Assembly (NCBI GenBank): GCA_038527215.1
Contig: JBCBGC010000016.1
Span: forward strand, 1-64,000
DNA: 64,000 nucleotides
Reading direction: 5' to 3'
Origin: JAWPMV01 sp038527215
GTDB taxonomy: Bacteria; Bacteroidota; Bacteroidia; J057
Shown here: positions 52,701-60,881 of the stretch, piece after piece
How the letters are laid out: the number at the start of each line of letters is the position of its first letter
Position numbering within the stretch: position 1 is the first letter of the stretch
The notes under the pieces: model-generated
Database searches by the model: none
What the model was told of the DNA's origin: nothing
What the model saw: only the letters and a program-made list of their open reading frames with translations
Made by a program: the position numbers and the translations under genes

Positions 52701-52949
52701 AGAGACTGTACCGTAACCTATGTGGAAGGCACCATGAAGCGAACCCGCCGCTTTTTATGGATAAAATTCTATCCGAAAGTGGAGCAGGGCGCCCTGATTA
52801 CCGTGGCCTCCAAACCCGAAAAAGTTAAAAAAGATCGTACAGCCAATGGCGGACGAAGACTACCGAGGATCAACATCGAAGAAGTATTGGCCAGTATGAC
52901 GGCCATTACCACCTTTATTCTGCTATTCGAGCAGATCTTGCAACGATAA
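49734..52949 (+). CDS. Polysaccharide export protein with eight SLBB domains
   Basis: The ATG at 49734 starts a signal peptide (MLQHFPKHLLFHLLMILG to LNAQ); a TTG 33 bases upstream is rejected. The product has 1071 residues: a Pro/Lys-rich linker near 125-165, a Poly_export domain (YIIGPGDIFNVTVWN ... YVEGLTYAKAREVLRRKY), then eight SLBB modules marked by GEVIRPGSYKF, GAVMRSSYFEM, GSVFYPDTYQL, GEVRRPGMFLL, GAVKNPTTVPL, GLVNRPGEFQL, GEVETPGIYHK and GNVLQPGTTVL, and a C-terminal hydrophobic helix. Wza has only two SLBBs and a lipobox; this one lacks the lipobox. It is probably the outer-membrane exit pore for exopolysaccharide, with the Wzz-like protein encoded next. Confidence 0.9.
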   Translation: MLQHFPKHLLFHLLMILGSLSWLNAQNLSTVPADFMQKFVDELALMPLDEQQAIQGRVAELKSQGFTDLAALDALVQEGLIDEALRTKVLAVAEEVSAEEPAAEVDTVFIPEETSLDDRKETSVLEEKPKMAPGSRTPSRKAPAIRPASQPTPKPASQPKPNRVNIYGMSVFDDTTYNQNLSLAPSDDYIIGPGDIFNVTVWNCSELSESLKVSGDGSVKRDVLGKIYVEGLTYAKAREVLRRKYRTMVSSCSNIEIFIGQSRRYVTVNIVGEVIRPGSYKFNAAVPAFNALFEAGGVTNIGSVRNIQIKRNNRVIQVLDIYEYLLEGQQNPIFLQDNDFIYVPIQEKIVGLNGAVMRSSYFEMREEEGLEDLIAFSGGLRNAARRDLAQVRRREGDRYVLKDFKLSDYLDTGLEFPLFREDQVTITRIPEEVKNIVSIKGSVFYPDTYQLQPGERVSDLITRAGGLRDEAHKKQASLVRTIPETKEVIYIALNLEQVMGSVNEVDNPVLQYQDVLEIYNESDFLERRVVKIVGEVRRPGMFLLSPTMTLKDLLYKVGGPTMDADLNIVELSVKKNVEDVDQDRLISGSEGEVDENALPSNDPNAAANPMEEVPELGDENHLIRRIRISENWQDDPTIDTFRIFQFNFIKIYSKYDFIFTRNISIQGAVKNPTTVPLQRDMNLKDLLYFAGGLTQDADVNEIELYRYIDISEKGKYGTLTPEHEIQRVRIEEDWQNGPATDSILMANYYKVVVRSERDFVEEASVKIQGLVNRPGEFQLVPNMTLLDLFYMAEGLKMQADFENIELSRIVEVTNEQGEIVPIPISVRWISTIQDWQKDSSLFDIKLNAYDQVFVRKNPEFKLQEKVTIYGEVETPGIYHKLHKDERLSSLVGRANGATELAYLEGAKLYRRNIPQPVTIKLHKALRNRGGKYDIPLLEGDSLFVPALVNAVTVDGNVLQPGTTVLFERDRQNFKYYVKLAGGFARRSLRRDCTVTYVEGTMKRTRRFLWIKFYPKVEQGALITVASKPEKVKKDRTANGGRRLPRINIEEVLASMTAITTFILLFEQILQR

Positions 52950-52973
52950 AGGCCTTAGCTAAGCAACAAAGCT

Positions 52974-54038
52974 GTGGAATACTTTCTCCAAAGAATCAAG
53001 GATTACCTGACCGAATTAAAAGGGAACAAACGCTCCCTCTTGATATGGGGTTTGTCCGTTGCAGTCCTGATGGCCATCTATGCCTGGACCCGCCCCACGC
53101 TCTTTATCTCCATTTCTTCCTTTCATCCCGAAACCAATACCACCGGTATGGGATTCAATCCGGAAAATCCCATCTCCTTTATTTTGGGGAGTGGACGAGA
53201 AACGGTGGAAGGCACCATGATGATCGGCGTGCTCAAAAGCCGCAATTTATCGGAGGGCATCTCCGGAGATTCCATCCCTGGCCCCCGGGGCCCGGTGCTC
53301 CTGGCTGATTCTATTTTGAATAACCTCCCGCCCAATTATAATCCCATCGTCTGGATCAGTGGCCTGTTTTCGGAGGATGCGCCTTTACCCTTAAGAAATA
53401 AAAAAATCCAGGCGGGCCGCGTGATCAGAGGGGGCCTGACCTTGACCACTACGGAAGAGGGCTTTATCAAAATGGAGGTTGCGGCCTTCCGACCAGAGCT
53501 CGCGGGCTTGATCGCCGATAAAATGATCGATGCGCTCTCGGCTTATTATAAGGAGCAAAAAACCGCCAAGGCGGAGGCCAATGTGGTTTTCTTTAACATT
53601 CGGGCCGACTCAATAAGAAAGGAATTGGATACTGCAGCTGCTGAGATGGCTTACTACCAGGATAAGAATCGCTATCGGAACGATGCCAGAAACACCCTCT
53701 ATCTCACCAAAAAACAGGTGGAAATCGGCTATCTGCAAGAGATGTATACCCAGCTCATCATCAGTGCAGAAACCGCCAAATCTCAACTAAAACAAGATAC
53801 GCCCATCATTCAGGTGCTAGATTATCCTGAACCTCCTTATATCGTCCTGGCCAAGTCGCTGGTGGTGTATGGAATTGCCGGACTGATCCTCGGCCTGATG
53901 CTGGGAGCGGCCTGGACGATGCGGAATTTCATCATTGAGGACTTGCTGGTCCTCATTAGAAATGAAGACCCGGAACAGCGAGCTTCCGGTGGAGATAATC
54001 CTACTGCACAAACAACGGAATATTCCCAAAAAGATTAA
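52974..54038 (+). CDS. Wzz-like polysaccharide chain-length determinant / co-polymerase
   Basis: This 354-residue inner-membrane protein (GTG start) has TM1 at ~22-40, a large periplasmic part with coiled-coil-prone helices (KTAKAEANVVFFNIRADS, KQVEIGYLQEMYTQ) and TM2 at ~293-315 preceded by DYPEPPYIVLAKS, the Pro-rich motif before TM2 typical of Wzz/GNVR proteins. No tyrosine-kinase domain is fused. It lies 24 bases after the SLBB exporter, forming a two-gene export module. Its last 38 bases overlap the 3' end of the convergent caspase gene. Confidence 0.85.
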   Translation: MEYFLQRIKDYLTELKGNKRSLLIWGLSVAVLMAIYAWTRPTLFISISSFHPETNTTGMGFNPENPISFILGSGRETVEGTMMIGVLKSRNLSEGISGDSIPGPRGPVLLADSILNNLPPNYNPIVWISGLFSEDAPLPLRNKKIQAGRVIRGGLTLTTTEEGFIKMEVAAFRPELAGLIADKMIDALSAYYKEQKTAKAEANVVFFNIRADSIRKELDTAAAEMAYYQDKNRYRNDARNTLYLTKKQVEIGYLQEMYTQLIISAETAKSQLKQDTPIIQVLDYPEPPYIVLAKSLVVYGIAGLILGLMLGAAWTMRNFIIEDLLVLIRNEDPEQRASGGDNPTAQTTEYSQKD

Positions 54039-55977
54039 TCGGGATATAAGGATGCTGGCGTCCCTGGGTGAGCTCTTTGACCCGCTCCATGACGTACAGG
54101 TTCAACTCCATTAAGTTGATCATCCCATCTTTAGAGAAATCTGCCGCTCCATTTAGCCCTTCCAAAATCGCTTTGGTGAAAGCGCCGTGTCCCCATTTGG
54201 GATTTTCATAGGAAAACTCTTTCCCACTGGACGAAGTCATGACCGTTACCCCGGCTTCTTTGTCCACCAATTCGCTGACGGCCTGGTTGAGGTTTTGCGA
54301 CTTGATGGAGGCGAATTCCAGGAGATCGTAGCCTGATTGCCCACTGTGGCAGGCATCCAGAAAAATCAATTTCTTGCAGGGCGCGCCGTTGATGCCTTCC
54401 GTAAGGTCTCGGATATTGAGTCCGGTGGCGAATAGATTGTTCGCCTCGAAGTCATAAGGCAGGATATACAGGCTGCCTTTGTGGTCCAGGGCTCCGTGGG
54501 AAGAAATAAAGATTAGGACCATGTCCTTTTGGGTAGCTTGCTGCTCCAACCAGGCTATACCGGTTTTGATGTTGACCAGGGTAGCCTGATCATTGAGGAG
54601 TTTTTTGACTTTCACCTGGCCGTAGAGCTTCCCTTCCTGAGAAGCAAAACGATCGGCCACTGAGCTTGCATCGGTATGGGCAAAGGTGAGGTTCACGCTA
54701 TTGTCCTGGAAGCGGGAAACCCCGATGCTCAGGATATACAGATTGGGCTTATACCCGTCTCCACTGTTAGAGGAGGGGGGCCGCTTGGAGGAATTGACGA
54801 CCAGGTCGGCCGCAAAATTGCCTTCGCCGAAGTTGCCGAAAGCATCCGTCTTCAGGAGATACATATCGGTGCCTCCCTTGCCAAAGCTAGCGGTGCCTCC
54901 CGCCAGGGCATAGCCGCCATCCTGGGTGGCAGCCAGGGCATGACCGAAATCTTCTTTCCCGCCTTTGGTGGTTTTCTCCCATTCCATTTCCCCGCGATTA
55001 TTGACTTTCACTACCCATAGGTTGGCTGACTTGCGACTTTGAGCCGTCTGCCCGGTCAGGACATATCCGCCGGAATTGGCTTTGGCGATGTCATAAAAGG
55101 CATTTTTACCTTTGCCTCCATAGGTCTTCTCCCACATCACCCGACCGGTAGCGTTGACCAGCAGGAGTTTGCCATCCAGGCCGGATTGAGGCGTATGGGC
55201 CCATCCGGCCACCATAAACTGCCCGGATGGGGTAGCGGTGAGGGATTCAATGACTGCATTGCCAGGTCCGCGCAAGACTTTGCGCCAGAGCCCCTTGCCA
55301 TGTCGGTCCAGGCGCACCAGCAGCATATCTGCCTCCGCAGTTTCGGAATAGTATTGAAAGCCGCCCAGGAGAAATCCTCCATCCCGGGTTTCCAGGATGT
55401 CGTAGGCTTTTTCAATGCCTTTACCTCCGTAATTTTTGGCCCACATCTGGGTGCCTACGGCATTCAATCGCAATACCCAAATATCCCCTTTGCCTTTGCT
55501 CTGCGACTCTGTGAAGCCGGCGACCGCAAAGCCTCCGTCCCAGGTTTGAACCACAGAGCGGGCTTCGTCTGTTTCTTCCCCGCCATAGGTCTGTTCCCAC
55601 ATGAGCTCCCCATATCGGTTGAGTTGGCAGACCCAGGCGTCGTGTTTTCCTTTGGGATTTGCCTGGGTGTAACCTGCGATCACGTAATTGCCATCCCGGG
55701 TTTCAATGATGTCATTGGCCCAGTCAGAACCAGGACCCCCAAATATTTTTCTCCAGACCTCCTCTCCATAGGGATCTGTTTTGATGACGAGAATATCCGT
55801 TTTTCCCTTACCGGTGGAATAGGAAAATCCGGCAATGACATAGTCTCCATCCTGGGTTTCCAGCACGGCCATGGCATGTTCATCCTTACTTCCTCCGTAG
55901 GTAGTGGTGAAGGTATTCTGGCTAAAAAGACTCAAGAGGCATCCATTTGCCAAAAGGAAGGCAAGCAACCGAATCAT
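54001..55977 (-). CDS. Secreted caspase-fold (C14) protease with N-terminal propeller
   Basis: The protein has 658 residues: signal peptide 1-20 (LLSLFSQ), then seven ~50-residue repeats (~25-380) with the pattern YGG, A..I..T.DGGY..AG.T.S and W..K.N..G...W (delta-60/PQQ-like propeller), then a caspase-like domain ~410-640 with catalytic H494 (FISSHGALD) and C543 (LDACHSGQ). Both catalytic residues are intact. The TFAHTDASSVADRF segment and the GINGAPCKKLIFLD strand are typical of bacterial metacaspase-like (peptidase C14) proteins. With a signal peptide it should work in the periplasm or outside. There is no T9SS C-terminal domain. Confidence 0.87.
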   Translation of the reverse strand: MIRLLAFLLANGCLLSLFSQNTFTTTYGGSKDEHAMAVLETQDGDYVIAGFSYSTGKGKTDILVIKTDPYGEEVWRKIFGGPGSDWANDIIETRDGNYVIAGYTQANPKGKHDAWVCQLNRYGELMWEQTYGGEETDEARSVVQTWDGGFAVAGFTESQSKGKGDIWVLRLNAVGTQMWAKNYGGKGIEKAYDILETRDGGFLLGGFQYYSETAEADMLLVRLDRHGKGLWRKVLRGPGNAVIESLTATPSGQFMVAGWAHTPQSGLDGKLLLVNATGRVMWEKTYGGKGKNAFYDIAKANSGGYVLTGQTAQSRKSANLWVVKVNNRGEMEWEKTTKGGKEDFGHALAATQDGGYALAGGTASFGKGGTDMYLLKTDAFGNFGEGNFAADLVVNSSKRPPSSNSGDGYKPNLYILSIGVSRFQDNSVNLTFAHTDASSVADRFASQEGKLYGQVKVKKLLNDQATLVNIKTGIAWLEQQATQKDMVLIFISSHGALDHKGSLYILPYDFEANNLFATGLNIRDLTEGINGAPCKKLIFLDACHSGQSGYDLLEFASIKSQNLNQAVSELVDKEAGVTVMTSSSGKEFSYENPKWGHGAFTKAILEGLNGAADFSKDGMINLMELNLYVMERVKELTQGRQHPYIPINLFGNIPLFVQ

Positions 55978-56184
55978 AACTGTAACTATTTTTGCTCAGA
56001 CGGTTCGGGTAAAAATTTACTTCATATAGGAAGAGGGCTTAAGGGAAAGTTAATATACTCAGATTTTTTACAACCAAAACCGAAAAATCCCCGCCTTACC
56101 TATCAAAATCCCTAAGAAGTCCGTATTATCAATAGACTTTGCAGCTTCTCCCCACTGGAAGCTGTGTATGGACCAAACAATTGC

Positions 56185-56421
56185 ATGAATAAACTCATTG
56201 GATATTTGGGGATTGCGATCAGCCTTTTTATCATGTTTGTAGGCGGATACATAGCAGTGACTCAATTTTTACCTGCCCCTCCACCAATCTTTCGTTTCGA
56301 ATGGCCGTACTTTAAAGAACACACTGATCATTTCAACTACCTGATGGGCGCCCTTTTGGTTGCCTACGGAATCTTTCGATTTGTCCGGTCTTACAGAATT
56401 ATCAATGACAAACAATCTTAA
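56185..56421 (+). CDS. Small two-helix membrane protein
   Basis: The protein has 78 residues from the ATG at 56185. Two hydrophobic helices (IGYLGIAISLFIMFVGGYIA and HFNYLMGALLVAYGIFRFV) are separated by a Pro-rich loop (LPAPPPIFRFEWP). I do not recognise a family. It ends four bases before the next signal-peptide start, so the two are an operon. Divergent from the caspase gene with a 207-bp gap. Confidence 0.65.
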   Translation: MNKLIGYLGIAISLFIMFVGGYIAVTQFLPAPPPIFRFEWPYFKEHTDHFNYLMGALLVAYGIFRFVRSYRIINDKQS

Positions 56422-56425
56422 TTTC

Positions 56426-57904
56426 ATGAAGCAACGTATCGTATGGATGCTGTTAGCAGGAATGTTGGGATGGGTCTTACCGCTTGAGGCCCAGCGTGTA
56501 ACAGCCAGATTAGATTTGAAAAAAAGAGATCCCAAGCCGGATTTCTATGAATACTCTCCCTCCGATCAAGGGCTCGTAACTTTTGGCGCCATGAGCAATG
56601 TTTCCAGTCGATATCTCGGAATCAAGAAATATGGTGCAGACTTGAGAGAGGAGTGGAAGGAAAGAGTATTGGAACAAAATGGAAACAAAAACGTGGATTT
56701 TGTAACGGTGATTGGCCCCAATATCCTGGTTTTTGTTTCGGAATTTTTTCCCAAAGAAGGAGTGATCAAGACCTATTATTACTCCTACGATTTACAAGGT
56801 AATCAACAAGCCTCGGAGGAAATTCTTTCGGTTTATCCCAACCAAAAAGAACAGAAAGTGGAGTTGAGGTATATCCTTTCTCCCAACAAAACCCGTCTGA
56901 TGTGCTATAAAAACCTCCGAAACCGGAAGGAAGCCGAGACCATCCTCTATTATCTGTTTGACGATGAAGGGGATTATGTACAAAACGGGGAACTGGAAAT
57001 CCGTTATCCTGACCAGCGTTTCAATGTGCAGAGCCTGCGGGTGAGCAATACGGGAAATATTTTTGTGCTGGGCCGCTTCAATAAAGTGCTCAATATCAAG
57101 GATGCGAATGACTTCCAGTACGTGGTGGTGAAACAGGATATCACGACGGAGCAGCAGCAGGAATACATGATCAACCTGGGAGACCGCTATATCACGGACC
57201 TGGCTTTCCGCCTGGACCGCGCCGAGAATATCTATGTAGCTGGTTTTTATTCGAACCGGGGCACAGATCAGATTGCGGGGACCTTATTGCAAAAAATCAC
57301 GCCTTCGGGTGCGCTGGTTCTCAACGCAAATGAGGCCTTTGACCCCAGCTTTTTGCGTAACTATCTCACCAGTGGTCAGATCAACCGGGGCCGGGAGTTG
57401 AAGAACTTTTACATGGACCCGGAAGATGGCATTATCCTGCGCTCCGATGGTGGCGTACTGTTACTGGCCGAGAAATTTTACATCAAATCCACTTCCTATC
57501 GCGATATCTATGGGTATTGGGTGGACCGGGAACAGTACTATTATGAGGATGTCATCCTGACCTCGGTTTCCGGCTCAGGCGATATAGAGTGGCATGCGAT
57601 TGTAGACAAAAGCCAGGTTTCCGACTCACCTGCCAGCCTTTCCTACTTCAATGCCATCAGTAGTCAGGGGTCCTACATTTTCTATGAGTACAAACCCCGC
57701 CGGATGGATTTTAACATCTATTACAACACTGTCGGCATGCAGGGGTCTGTTTCAGATCGGATCCCGCTCTTGCAGGACTACCGTTTTGGCAACGAGTTTT
57801 ACCCGCGCTTTTGCGAGCAGATCAACAACCGGGAAGCCTTGCTGGTATACATGCAGAACCGGGGACAGGTTCTTTCGGTGGTCAAAGTTGAATTTGAATC
57901 ATAA
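56426..57904 (+). CDS. Exported protein of unknown function
   Basis: The ATG at 56426 gives 492 residues with signal peptide MKQRIVWMLLAGMLGWVLPLEAQ; a longer frame starting inside the previous gene is rejected. The mature protein is beta-rich with repeating Y-V-strands (NIFVLGRFNKVLNI, NIYVAGFYSNRG, GVLLLAEKFYIKSTSYR) that suggest a beta propeller. There is no sorting domain and no catalytic motif. I cannot name the family. Its partner is the small membrane protein four bases upstream. Confidence 0.7.
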   Translation: MKQRIVWMLLAGMLGWVLPLEAQRVTARLDLKKRDPKPDFYEYSPSDQGLVTFGAMSNVSSRYLGIKKYGADLREEWKERVLEQNGNKNVDFVTVIGPNILVFVSEFFPKEGVIKTYYYSYDLQGNQQASEEILSVYPNQKEQKVELRYILSPNKTRLMCYKNLRNRKEAETILYYLFDDEGDYVQNGELEIRYPDQRFNVQSLRVSNTGNIFVLGRFNKVLNIKDANDFQYVVVKQDITTEQQQEYMINLGDRYITDLAFRLDRAENIYVAGFYSNRGTDQIAGTLLQKITPSGALVLNANEAFDPSFLRNYLTSGQINRGRELKNFYMDPEDGIILRSDGGVLLLAEKFYIKSTSYRDIYGYWVDREQYYYEDVILTSVSGSGDIEWHAIVDKSQVSDSPASLSYFNAISSQGSYIFYEYKPRRMDFNIYYNTVGMQGSVSDRIPLLQDYRFGNEFYPRFCEQINNREALLVYMQNRGQVLSVVKVEFES

Positions 57905-57928
57905 AGGAGGTCCCTCCTTTCAACATAA

Positions 57929-57959
57929 AGCCCCGCCAGCATCGGTTGCTGGCGGGGCT
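57929..57959. terminator. Hairpin between convergent genes
   Basis: A perfect 13-bp stem (AGCCCCGCCAGCA / TGCTGGCGGGGCT) with a TCGGT loop. The minus strand continues with TTATGTT, so it best serves the E2 gene. A second, smaller hairpin (AAAGGAGG / CCTCCTTT, 57903-57920) overlaps the stop of the plus-strand gene. Confidence 0.7.
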
Positions 57960-57987
57960 ATTGCTATCTATTGCTCTGCGTATCTAA

Positions 57988-59346
57988 TCAGATTGGCGTA
58001 TGGGGGTCCCAGGCCTCCAGGAGGTCTCCTACGCGCTTGACAAAGCGTCCTCCCAGGGCACCATCGATCACCCGATGGTCATAGGAGTGAGACAGGAACA
58101 TTTTCTGACGGATGGCGATCACGTCTCCTTCCGGGGTTTCGAGAACCGCAGGGAGTTTTCTGATGGCGCCGGTCGCCATGATGGCGAGCTGCGGCTGCAG
58201 GATGATCGGGGTTCCCATCACATTGCCAAAGGTTCCGACATTGGAAAGGGTGTAGGTGCCTCCTTCCAATTCGTCAGGCTTGAGCTGGTTGTTGCGGGCC
58301 CGGGTCGCCAGGTCATTGATGGCGGCAGAAAGGCCTGCCAGGTTCAGCCGGTCAGCGTGCTTGATGACCGGAACGATCAGATTATCGGTAGGCAGCGCTA
58401 CTGCGATGCCCAGGTTGATATCTTTTTTAATCAGGATATTGTCTCCATCTACTGAGGCATTCACCAGCGGATGCTCGCGCAGCGCTTTGACCACCGCCAT
58501 CGCCAGGAGAGGCGTGAAAGTCAGCTTTTCCCCATACTGCTCCTGGAAGGCTTTTTTATGCTTATTCCGCCAGTTGACGAGATTGGTAACGTCCGCTTCC
58601 ACAAAAGAAGTAACGTGAGCTGAAGTGGCTTTGGAGTTGACCATGTTGCGGGCGATCAACTTCCGCATCCGGTCCATTTCCTGAATTTCTACATTGCCAC
58701 TGCTCACCAGTCCCATGCTGGAAGCAGGAGCTGCCTTGACTACAGGTGCCGGTTTTTGTACAGGGGCGGCTTTGGTTTCTACAGGCTGGACCACAGCAGG
58801 ACTCGCTGTAACTACGGGATGTTCTGGACGGTCGGCCACATAGGCCAGGATATCCTTTTTGGTTACCCTGCCTCCCCGACCACTGCCCGGTAGGCCTTCC
58901 AGTTCCTGCATGCTGATCCCCTCTTTGCGGGCGATATTGAGCACGAGTGGAGAGTAAAAGCGGGAGCCACTGCTGGTATCCAGCCCTACTTGCTCTAGCA
59001 CAGGCTCGGGTGCAGGGACAAAAGGTACCGCTTCCGGGGCTTTTTCGATTTTCACAGGCTCGCCCTGACCATGTCCATTTCCAGAGACGCCATCTTCCAC
59101 CTCCGCTTCTGTTTCAATAATCGCAATCACTGCGCCTACAGGAATGACATCTCCTTCCTGGCAGAGCTTTTCTACCAGTTTCCCATCGACTGGGGAAGGG
59201 ACCTCGGAATCCACTTTATCCGTGGCAATTTCGAGGACGGTATCTTCTTGTTCTATTTCTTCTCCGACCTCTTTTGCCCAACTTAAGACGGTGGCTTCGA
59301 TGATACTTTCCCCCATCTTAGGCATGACTAATTCAAATCTGGCCAT
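57988..59346 (-). CDS. Dihydrolipoamide acyltransferase (E2) of a 2-oxoacid dehydrogenase complex
   Basis: The protein has 452 residues: lipoyl domain 1-80 with lipoyl-lysine K44 in TDKVDSEVPSP, a Pro/Ala linker, peripheral-subunit-binding domain ~130-170 (SPLVLNIARKEGI...GRGGRVTKKDIL), a second linker, and a catalytic domain ~220-450 with H424 and D428 in SHSYDHRVIDGALGG. TDKVDSEVPSP is typical of branched-chain or acetoin/pyruvate-type E2 rather than the oxoglutarate E2, but the complex cannot be fixed by sequence. LipA, encoded at 17278, would lipoylate it. No E1 or E3 gene is adjacent. Confidence 0.92.
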   Translation of the reverse strand: MARFELVMPKMGESIIEATVLSWAKEVGEEIEQEDTVLEIATDKVDSEVPSPVDGKLVEKLCQEGDVIPVGAVIAIIETEAEVEDGVSGNGHGQGEPVKIEKAPEAVPFVPAPEPVLEQVGLDTSSGSRFYSPLVLNIARKEGISMQELEGLPGSGRGGRVTKKDILAYVADRPEHPVVTASPAVVQPVETKAAPVQKPAPVVKAAPASSMGLVSSGNVEIQEMDRMRKLIARNMVNSKATSAHVTSFVEADVTNLVNWRNKHKKAFQEQYGEKLTFTPLLAMAVVKALREHPLVNASVDGDNILIKKDINLGIAVALPTDNLIVPVIKHADRLNLAGLSAAINDLATRARNNQLKPDELEGGTYTLSNVGTFGNVMGTPIILQPQLAIMATGAIRKLPAVLETPEGDVIAIRQKMFLSHSYDHRVIDGALGGRFVKRVGDLLEAWDPHTPI

Positions 59347-59528
59347 ATATTCAATCGTTTCGGTAGTTAGTTAAGATAAGAAAAACCCAGCGGGATGGAT
59401 AGACAATTTCTGTAGCAGGAAAGCAAAAAAATGATAGAAACAGGCTATCCAAAGAACTTTTTGTTGAGAGGCTCCAGCCGGTTTTTCTTATGTCCTTCAA
59501 GCCTACAAACCTACTGAATTTTGCTTGT

Positions 59529-60773
59529 TTAAGCCAATCGCCCTCTGACTTTTTTAAGGACAAACCTCATGGCATGATGGGCTGTCCGGTCGATATTTAC
59601 GGCTCTTTTGTGGTAAAGTCGTACATGCTTGGCATCGGTTTCCTGCTCATCAGCGTAGCCAATCCATGCTTGAGCAGGGACCTCTTCATCCGCTTCCGCC
59701 CAGCCGGTAGTAGCCAAACCAATATCCGCCTTTAATAGTTTTCTTACCCCCTGCGCCATGGCTTGAGCCACCTCGGCAGAAACCACGCCTTTCTCCTCAA
59801 TCAGAGCAGCCGGGACCTTGAGCACGGAGATTTTTACCGGGATGGCATAGGCGGTGACGGAACCGGCAAAAAAAGTGGAAGCACCAGAAATACTCACCAC
59901 GGTAGCGGCGAGGTGTCCGCCCGTCAGGCTTTCTGCAATGGCCAAGGTCAAGCCTTTTTCCCGAAAGGCTGTAGCTAGCAAAACTTCCAGCGGGCGATCA
60001 TCCCGGGCATATATTTCGGATGGAAACAGCCCATCTATCTGTGCTCCCCAGTCCGCGGCGGCCTTTTGGGCTTCCGGAAGCTCTTCCGGTTTGGCCAGCG
60101 TACTCAATTCAATCCAAAGTCCGTCTTTACGCGGCAGATAGGAAACGCTGAAAGCTTCGGGCAGTTTTTCTTCCAGGGCTTCCATCCGCTGGGCGGCAAC
60201 TGATTCTGCTAAATCCTCTACCCGAATCAAATGCCGAAGGGGCGTCAGCTGTTGATAGCTTTGTTGGAGTCGGGGGATGATTTCATGCGCCAGGATGTGA
60301 AGCATTTCGAAAGGGACGCCAGGCATAGAGAAGACCCATTTCCCCTCTTGCTCAAACGCCATACAGGGAGCCGTCCCCTGTGCATTGGGGATCACCGTGC
60401 CAGCCGCAGGCACCATGGCCTGAGCCCGGGTAAGGTCTGTCAGCGGACGATCCAGGGTTTCATAGCGGCGAACCAAAAATTCCAGGGTGGGCCCATGCTC
60501 TACCAAGGGACTCTGGGACCAGTGGGCCAGCACGTTCTTGGTAATGTCATCTTTGGTGGGACCCAGTCCCCCAGAGATCAAGACGACTTCGTGCCGGGCG
60601 TGGGCATAGACCAGGCTTTCAAGGATGGCATCCCAGGTATCAGGGATGGTGATGATCTCTGCCAACTGAAAGCCAGCTTGCTCCAACATTCGCCCTGCTT
60701 TCGTAGCGTTTGTATTGGTGATTTTGCCATTGAGTAACTCCGAACCAATGGCGATGTATGCAATTTTTACCAT
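59529..60773 (-). CDS. cinA: CinA-like nicotinamide-nucleotide amidase
   Basis: The ATG at 60773 gives 414 residues starting MVKIAYIAIGSELLNG; 13 upstream codons in the longer frame do not match the family. The N-terminal molybdopterin-binding-like domain has SGGLGPTKDD; the C-terminal CinA domain has LAIAESLTGG and AYAIPVKISVLKVP. Full-length CinA combines NMN deamidation with an ADP-ribose pyrophosphatase-type activity. Several residues in the C-terminal domain vary (TTGWAEADEE for the usual GxAGP), so deamidase activity is plausible but not certain. Confidence 0.88.
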   Translation of the reverse strand: MVKIAYIAIGSELLNGKITNTNATKAGRMLEQAGFQLAEIITIPDTWDAILESLVYAHARHEVVLISGGLGPTKDDITKNVLAHWSQSPLVEHGPTLEFLVRRYETLDRPLTDLTRAQAMVPAAGTVIPNAQGTAPCMAFEQEGKWVFSMPGVPFEMLHILAHEIIPRLQQSYQQLTPLRHLIRVEDLAESVAAQRMEALEEKLPEAFSVSYLPRKDGLWIELSTLAKPEELPEAQKAAADWGAQIDGLFPSEIYARDDRPLEVLLATAFREKGLTLAIAESLTGGHLAATVVSISGASTFFAGSVTAYAIPVKISVLKVPAALIEEKGVVSAEVAQAMAQGVRKLLKADIGLATTGWAEADEEVPAQAWIGYADEQETDAKHVRLYHKRAVNIDRTAHHAMRFVLKKVRGRLA

Positions 60774-60881
60774 GGGCTCGCAAGTTAGCTGTGAAGGAGG
60801 GAGGGAGGACAATTTTTTTGCTTTTTTTTCTTTTACGGGTGAAAGAATTAGCCAAAAAATGTCTCCGGAGGAAAGGGCCCT

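Noticed and set aside
57903..57920. AGGAGG as a Shine-Dalgarno site for a downstream gene
   Set aside because: It lies in a small hairpin at the stop codon and no plus-strand start follows at useful spacing.
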